The notes under the pieces: model-generated | Told to the model about the DNA's origin: nothing | The model's database searches: none | The model's input: the letters and a program-made list of their open reading frames with translations, nothing else | Assembly (NCBI GenBank): GCA_900618425.1 | Contig: UZAN01042993.1 | Coordinates: 1-15,242 of the forward strand | Origin: Echinostoma caproni | Taxonomy: Eukaryota > Platyhelminthes > Trematoda > Plagiorchiida > Echinostomatidae | Direction: 5' to 3' | Length of the DNA: 15,242 bases | Part shown: piece after piece, positions 10,935 to 15,242 of the stretch | Layout: every line of letters begins with the position of its first letter | Numbering within the stretch: position 1 is the first letter of the stretch | Position numbers and translations under genes: made by a program

Positions 10935-12434
10935 GCTGATTTGTGCCTTACAATACTCTGCCCAAGAGGGCTTTATTATATGTCGGTTTGTACGCTGTCA
11001 AACTCTTTAATGACTTCAATTAGGCTCACGTTATGTGAACCCACAATCCTGCTTAGACGGAGAAAATCGTGACTGTTACCAATAAACGAAACCTTCTCCG
11101 TCTGTTTTCATTTTGCTGCCCACCAATTCTCGCGATTATTGCTGAGGCACTTGATGATCTGGCGTTGAAGAGGATTTGTGCGTAGCCATAATTAGCATGA
11201 GGAGAAGACGCATCGTTTGGGCACAGATCGTGTGCCGTCGTGGTTTCCATCGGCAATTGAAAAGCTTCGTTGATTAGCTTCCAGTGTTCACGGAGTCGTT
11301 CGACAAATGGTTTTGTGAAATATTGCAAACAGCAACAGCTTCCCCCAAAAAGCAACAGACACGGTTCAAGGTGGAGGTGAACTAATGATAGGCAACTTCG
11401 GAGAAAGACAAACAACCATTCCACAACCGTTCCTACAAGTCTGAATCATCATGATCATTGTTATTATCCGCAACACGACTAACGTGAATCAACCTTGCTT
11501 GGCCTATCGTGTCCTTTGATCTCTGTTCAGACGACGATATGGGAGATAGCGGGTCGGGACTTTTCAAAGAAGAAGTTACACGTCTGGTGGTCGGAGCCGC
11601 GAAAAACAATAACAACCCAGACGGATGTCAATTATAGACTAACACAAATAGACGTGCGGACGGAGTTCAAAAAGAATAGACCACACTCCCAACCACCCCA
11701 GGTAGACTTCACTTAACTCTCTGTTTAGTTAGTACGTTCTACCGGATCACACGGAAACAGTTTTGTTTCTGTGCGGTTATAGATGGACGGGACAGAATGA
11801 GAAAGGAAATTCTGTGATCCGGTGAAAAGCCAAAAGTAAAAGACGTGATTGAGTGTGTGTGTAACAAGATACAAAAAGTGGCGTATCACACTGATGGAAA
11901 TTTGATCTGCTGCAGATTCGATAATTCGAAGTACAGGCAAGTCGGACATACTGTAGACTGAGGAATTAAAATAACCAAGTCTGTGCGCGACTGGGATGAG
12001 CGCAGATCGTCAAACTTGTCACAATCAAATGTGGCAACTTGTCGTATCGTTTGAATCTATACTCAGTATCGATTATAAATCAAACATAAACACCATGGGA
12101 CCACATTTGTATTGCAGTCGAAAGCGGTCTCCGATTGATTTGTTCAATGATGCATCTAAGTGATTAGAATTTTCCAAAAAGGGCTCGAGCACAAAAGAAA
12201 ACTCACTGTCGCACAGTGCCCACACTGGTACGATCATGAGATGGTATCGCATTTAAAAAGCAACTTTGAGTTGCGGATTTTTTTGGGCGGAGGGGGGTGG
12301 GTGGGCACCAGACATACTATTCCTTAGGTAACGAACGAAGAACAGTGAACCATATACACAATCCAGAGGTGTCATTTGTGATGATACTGGTAAAGAATGA
12401 TAACGGAACAGTGTGATGCTCCCATGGAACTTAC
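10935..12434. other. NLK intron, right part; no gene recognised
   Basis: These 1.5 kb start, in kinase orientation, at the GTAAGT donor of exon a. A minus-strand open frame of 123 codons at 11053-11424 is the longest here. It has a hydrophobic, cysteine-rich beginning but no domain I know, and is best treated as chance or as an unrecognised repeat. The G-rich run at 12285-12305 is listed separately. Confidence 0.55.
12285..12305 (+). other. G-quadruplex-capable run near NLK exon a donor
   Basis: The plus strand reads GGG, loop CGGA, GGGGGG, loop T, GGG, loop T, GGG. This fits a four-run, three-tier quadruplex motif with short loops. It lies about 130 bases inside the intron after exon a. The G-rich strand is the template strand, so the kinase transcript carries the C-rich complement. 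Effect on transcription or splicing is inference only. Confidence 0.6.
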
Positions 12435-12541
12435 CGCGAAGAATTTGATAGACAAAAATTTTCACATGGTCCAATGAAAGAGGTTGAGGAGAGACGATAA
12501 TTTTGTGCAAATCCGTTTGCATCAGTTCGAACAAAAAGCAT
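12435..12541 (-). CDS. NLK: Nemo-like kinase, internal exon a (hinge to alpha-E)
   Basis: This is an internal exon of a proline-directed Ser/Thr kinase related to MAP kinases. In animals NLK phosphorylates TCF/LEF and other transcription regulators and dampens Wnt/beta-catenin signalling. The 107 bases begin with the last base of a codon and then encode 35 residues including FELMQTDLHKIIVSPQPLS and DHVKIFVYQILR, ending one base into a glycine codon. The ELMQ-DLHKIIVSPQPLS wording is diagnostic of NLK rather than ERK, p38 or JNK. It covers the end of the N-lobe, the hinge and the helix before the catalytic loop. The acceptor reads GAATTCAG just upstream (12542 and above) and the donor is a consensus GTAAGT starting at 12434. 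The phase (one base carried over) matches the next exon exactly. There is no stop or frameshift. The exon carrying the glycine-rich loop and the ATP-binding lysine was not found in the 2.7 kb upstream. Confidence 0.93.
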
Positions 12542-12644
12542 CTGAATTCGCACGAGACGGTTAAGGAAGTGCAATTATACAGGGAAAAGTAGTGAGCTGC
12601 AAACCGGAGTTGAGATCAGGACATGCTCTGCTTATAGTCGAACT

Positions 12645-12812
12645 AGTGAGTCAAGTGGGTAGTATGCTTGCGTTCTACCTGTGAGGTCCCGGGTTCGATT
12701 ATACCAGTTGGGTCAATGGATTCACCCTGTTCGGATGAGACTCAACCAGGTTGAAATAGTTGTGTACAGTGCTTTCCAGCTCACGCTTCATTCACACCAG
12801 TTCATTATATAA
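12645..12812 (+). mobile_element. tRNA-derived SINE with hammerhead-like core (approximate ends)
   Basis: The left part is tRNA-like. GAGTCAAGTGGGTAG at about 12648-12662 resembles a pol III A box, and GAGGTCCCGGGTTCGATTAT ends with a B box at 12692-12702 that has GGTTCGA intact but the final CC changed to AT. The right part follows the layout of trematode hammerhead SINEs as I know them: GGATTCAC, a CGGATGA box, a short hairpin, GAAA, and CAGTGCTTTCCAG at 12767-12779. Both boundaries are estimates; the right end is placed where I lose resemblance, near CAGTTCATTATATAACTT. The copy is diverged and presumably old and immobile. SINEs of this kind are mobilised by LINE enzymes in trans. It lies upstream of NLK exon a, antisense to the kinase. 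Confidence 0.68.
12717..12779 (+). ncRNA. Degenerate type I hammerhead ribozyme
   Basis: The layout is a self-cleaving hammerhead open at stem I. The left stem I strand is TGGATTCACCCTG (12717-12729). The first core box is CGGATGA (12732-12738). Stem II is GACT/GGTT (12739-12742 with 12749-12752), loop CAACCA. The second core box is GAAA (12753-12756), followed by a short stem III region and a GTA cleavage triplet at 12764-12766. The right stem I strand CAGTGCTTTCCA comes next, with GGA/TCC pairing distally. The core consensus is CUGAUGA plus GAAA. Here the U of CUGAUGA is G, stem II contains two G-U pairs, and stem III pairing is poor, so catalysis is probably lost. Assignment depends on the SINE context and core spacing. 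Cleavage, if any remained, would be after 12766. Confidence 0.55.
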
Positions 12813-13266
12813 CTTGCCAAATTTGAGGATTTAGAATGCTCATACGAAGCGAATAAGGTAGTCCCACGAACCACCGAAAAGTAGAATGGGAAAGTCAGTA
12901 GCTGAGTTACCGCAAACCATATGCATGTGAAGCTGCTATTGTCTATTTGTAGGGTATTTGTGCAACTCGAAAATACCTACTGATTGTGAAGAATCATTGA
13001 CAATGATAGAAAGGAAGTAAGTTAGTTCGACAGACTATCAGCGAGAACGATAAGCAGAAATTGATTGGCCGCATATTTAGTTTAAACAAATCAACTAAAA
13101 CAACCGACAACTGGTGTAATTGCAGTTCCCCCCCCCCTCTGGGTGAGCATGCTAGCACAACAACTAAAACTGAAACATGCCTAGCCGCGGTTAGATTTCT
13201 AAACTGCGGTAGTAAGAATGCGCAAGCAATTCAAAACAGAACATCCGGAGCGTGTCTCACCCACGA

Positions 13267-13280
13267 ACACACACACACAC
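13267..13280. repeat. Short (AC)n tract
   Basis: Seven AC units, followed closely by another ACACACAT and a GCGTGCGTGTG run at 13304-13314 that is partly complementary to it. Confidence 0.85.
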
Positions 13281-13452
13281 GAACACACATTATGCGTGCG
13301 TGTGAACAAAGGCGAAACGGGCTGCTGACATGACCGGACGATGACCTCACGTTTTTCGCAGCTGGCCGGGGTCAACTCCATATCACCACCGCGCCAGGCG
13401 AACTGTGCAAACGCGACCTGAAGCACGAATGCGAAAGGACAGCTGCTAGTCC

Positions 13453-13469
13453 CTCTCTCTCTCTCTCTC
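13453..13469. repeat. (CT)n tract
   Basis: About eight CT units, a polypyrimidine/polypurine run. It lies in a 350-base neighbourhood that also has a poly-C run (near 13128-13136) and an AC tract. Confidence 0.9.
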
Positions 13470-14597
13470 GCTCTGGCACTCCGACCGGTATGACTCACGC
13501 AAGGCCTAGCTGCACAAGCACATCTCGACTGGGTGTGGTCGAAAACTGACCAATGGAAAAAGGATACATTTCGTCGAAGTTCATAAAACGTTCCGTTTTG
13601 ACCACATCAATCAGATTGACGATCTATAAATGTAAGGGCAAAAAACAATCGAGCTGAAATGTGTGCGTGAGAAACAGATGCATCAGCAAATAGAAATGAT
13701 GACACCTAATAGCACAAAGGTTTCGAAAACTGTCAAGACTAACGTATTTGCGTAAACAGTCGAATGATACTGGCTGACGCGGACGACTCTTCATTCGCAG
13801 TTTCATCTATTTTCTTTGTAGTCGCATAGAATGCAACAGAACAGATTCCACGCTGGTTCATGCACACACTAAGGATTCGATCGATCGATGGGGGTTCAGG
13901 TGGCTGTCCGAAGCGATCAATAATATCATCTTACAGTGTAGGACGATCAACCACCGCTTGAATGCTAGCAGTTGGAGCCGGAACAGGCGAGAGAGGGCTA
14001 CTCAGTGCCATCTGATAGCGTGACGAAGCAAATAAATCCAGCGTGCTCACCCTTTCACCTAGTTCGAATCTCACTGTACTCGACGAAAACGGAGAGCTGG
14101 CAAAATTGAAGATGACACTCAGTTTCGGTATGTGTGCTCACTCACTGTGTCTACCAGTAATAACACCTACTATTCTATGTTAAACGGTTTGTTCTATGAT
14201 AAATTTTCAGAATGTCGGTTTGGGCTCGTTGTCTTTGTCTCAGCCCATGGATACGACCGTGTTCCGTTGGGTTACGAATAGGCTTTGGGACCAGACTAGT
14301 CACCGGGACTATCTCCCTCCCAGATAACGGGATGGTGATAGGTGTTTGGGACGGTATTCGAAACACATGAACCGTTACATTAGTTAACAGCTCATAACAA
14401 ATATACCGCCCCAATGCACTGAAGTTCGCATCATGTTTTCCACGGGTTGGAGCACATCCGAGAAACGTAACATCCTTGGTACCATAGTGTATAACAAGTT
14501 TGAGACACAGACATGTATATATAAGCATATTATTCAACCAATTCAGTTATTCGCGTTGTGACATTCCCATTTCTCCATTTGGCCACCACTCACCACT

Positions 14598-14613
14598 CCA
14601 CCACCACCACCAC
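14598..14613. repeat. (CCA)n tract
   Basis: Five CCA units embedded in a wider CCACCACT-rich segment from about 14583 to 14615. Confidence 0.85.
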
Positions 14614-15242
14614 TCAGCAGATCAGGAACCAGACCTAACTGATAGCACAATGTGGACATTGGCAGGGGAACAGTAAAATTCTGGCACGGGACTTCAGTAG
14701 AACCATACTAGTCCAGGATAATTTTTTTCAAACTAGCAACAGGACATGGAGCATAGCACAACAGAGCATTAGATTAGCCGATATGCGACCATCTAAACAG
14801 GGATGAACCACAAGCAGAAAAGTTCTGAGCCGATTACCTCTGAAAACTGAGAAAAGTTCCATACCTAGCGGGGTCTAGTGTGGTCCACAACTCCAAGTAC
14901 CGAGGTTTAGGCTACCGGTTTCTGCCACTGAACACCACGTTCTCATGACTATGGGTTTTACCCCGTCCGCTGTTCACACTAAGGTAATGTAATAGAAAAA
15001 GCAGTAAGATACCAGCAACCCAACTCCTTCGAAGAGGTGCACACTCATCACATTGAAGAGATGAAGTCAATTAAACGACTGTGGTTATCTTAATAACACA
15101 ACATTGGATCTCATCCACGACGGTGCCAGGGCTTGAAATACCAACAGAGAAAAATGCAGCAACATTAGACCTGAATTCATTACGATAATCGGATAGTCGT
15201 TCTCTAACAGAAGTAATCGCTCTACACCGCCTCCGATGGCTT

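Larger units (their letters stand above)
12813..15242. other. Right flank; no gene recognised
   Basis: This stretch is upstream of NLK exon a and may be another kinase intron, but I could not find the preceding exon with the glycine-rich loop and ATP-binding lysine. It contains low-complexity tracts at 13127-13138, 13267-13280, 13453-13469 and 14598-14613. A minus-strand open frame of 120 codons at 14175-14537 has no recognisable domain. A B-box-like AGTTCGAATC at about 14062-14071 has no convincing A box or SINE body around it. Confidence 0.55.

Noticed and set aside
11053..11424. 123-codon minus-strand frame with a hydrophobic, Cys-rich start
   Set aside because: No domain, no splice or promoter context and no homologue I recognise. 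It is intronic to NLK on the same strand.
13873..13889. GATCGATCGATC run as a regulatory site
   Set aside because: A short tandem of GATC units with no supporting context; chance is sufficient.
14040..14090. Second tRNA-derived SINE, from AGTTCGAATC and GACGAAAAC
   Set aside because: The spacing between the B-box-like and GAAA-like strings is far shorter than in the 12.7 kb copy, and there is no A box or stem I partner.
14175..14537. 120-codon minus-strand frame upstream of NLK exon a
   Set aside because: It does not match any NLK N-terminal block and shows no other motif.

Overview
The window looks like a piece of a flatworm genome, most likely a trematode (fluke). It is eukaryotic: the only host gene I can support is split into short exons with canonical GT-AG borders separated by introns of several kilobases. 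The intergenic and intronic DNA is littered with decayed non-LTR retrotransposon fragments whose reverse transcriptase wording is of the kind common in flukes. There is also a tRNA-derived SINE with an embedded hammerhead-ribozyme-like core, a combination known from schistosomes and other trematodes. No bacterial-type gene, operon, rRNA, CRISPR array or complete tRNA gene is visible. The species assignment is inference; the exon-intron structure is read directly.

Host gene. Three consecutive internal exons of a Nemo-like kinase (NLK, a MAPK-related Ser/Thr kinase) lie on the minus strand, transcribed right to left: exon a 12541-12435 (hinge and alpha-E region), exon b 7869-7784 (catalytic loop HRDIKPGN) and exon c 1143-955 (DFG, TQE activation loop, DIWSVG). 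The splice phases join exactly, giving an uninterrupted stretch of about 127 residues from the kinase core. The intervening introns are about 4.6 kb (12434-7870) and 6.6 kb (7783-1144). I found neither the upstream ATP-binding exons nor the downstream C-lobe exons, so the gene extends beyond both ends of the window or has exons I could not recognise.

Mobile DNA. The 6.6 kb intron holds, on the plus strand (antisense to the kinase), a reverse transcriptase fossil with a KYADD box and two in-frame stops (about 6199-6435). It is followed by the C-terminal tail and 3' end of a LINE (6533-6966). The 4.6 kb intron holds a mosaic of at least four LINE scraps: a minus-strand RT-plus-tail copy (about 9442-8790), a plus-strand 3' end (9468-9662) that repeats 6774-6966, and a minus-strand RT N-terminal piece (10934-10508). 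Part of that last piece recurs inverted on the plus strand at 10107-10274. All are broken and should be non-autonomous.

The right flank (12542-15242) holds the SINE with the hammerhead-like core (about 12645-12812), then low-complexity tracts (CA, CT, poly-C, CCA) and otherwise unrecognised DNA. The left flank (1-954) holds a perfect 36-base palindrome at 229-264 beside the only ambiguous base in the window. Other structural features are facing (GT)n and (CA)n tracts at 3453-3572 and a G-quadruplex-capable run at 12285-12305. Most remaining open reading frames are short, overlap on several strands, lack recognisable domains and were left out.
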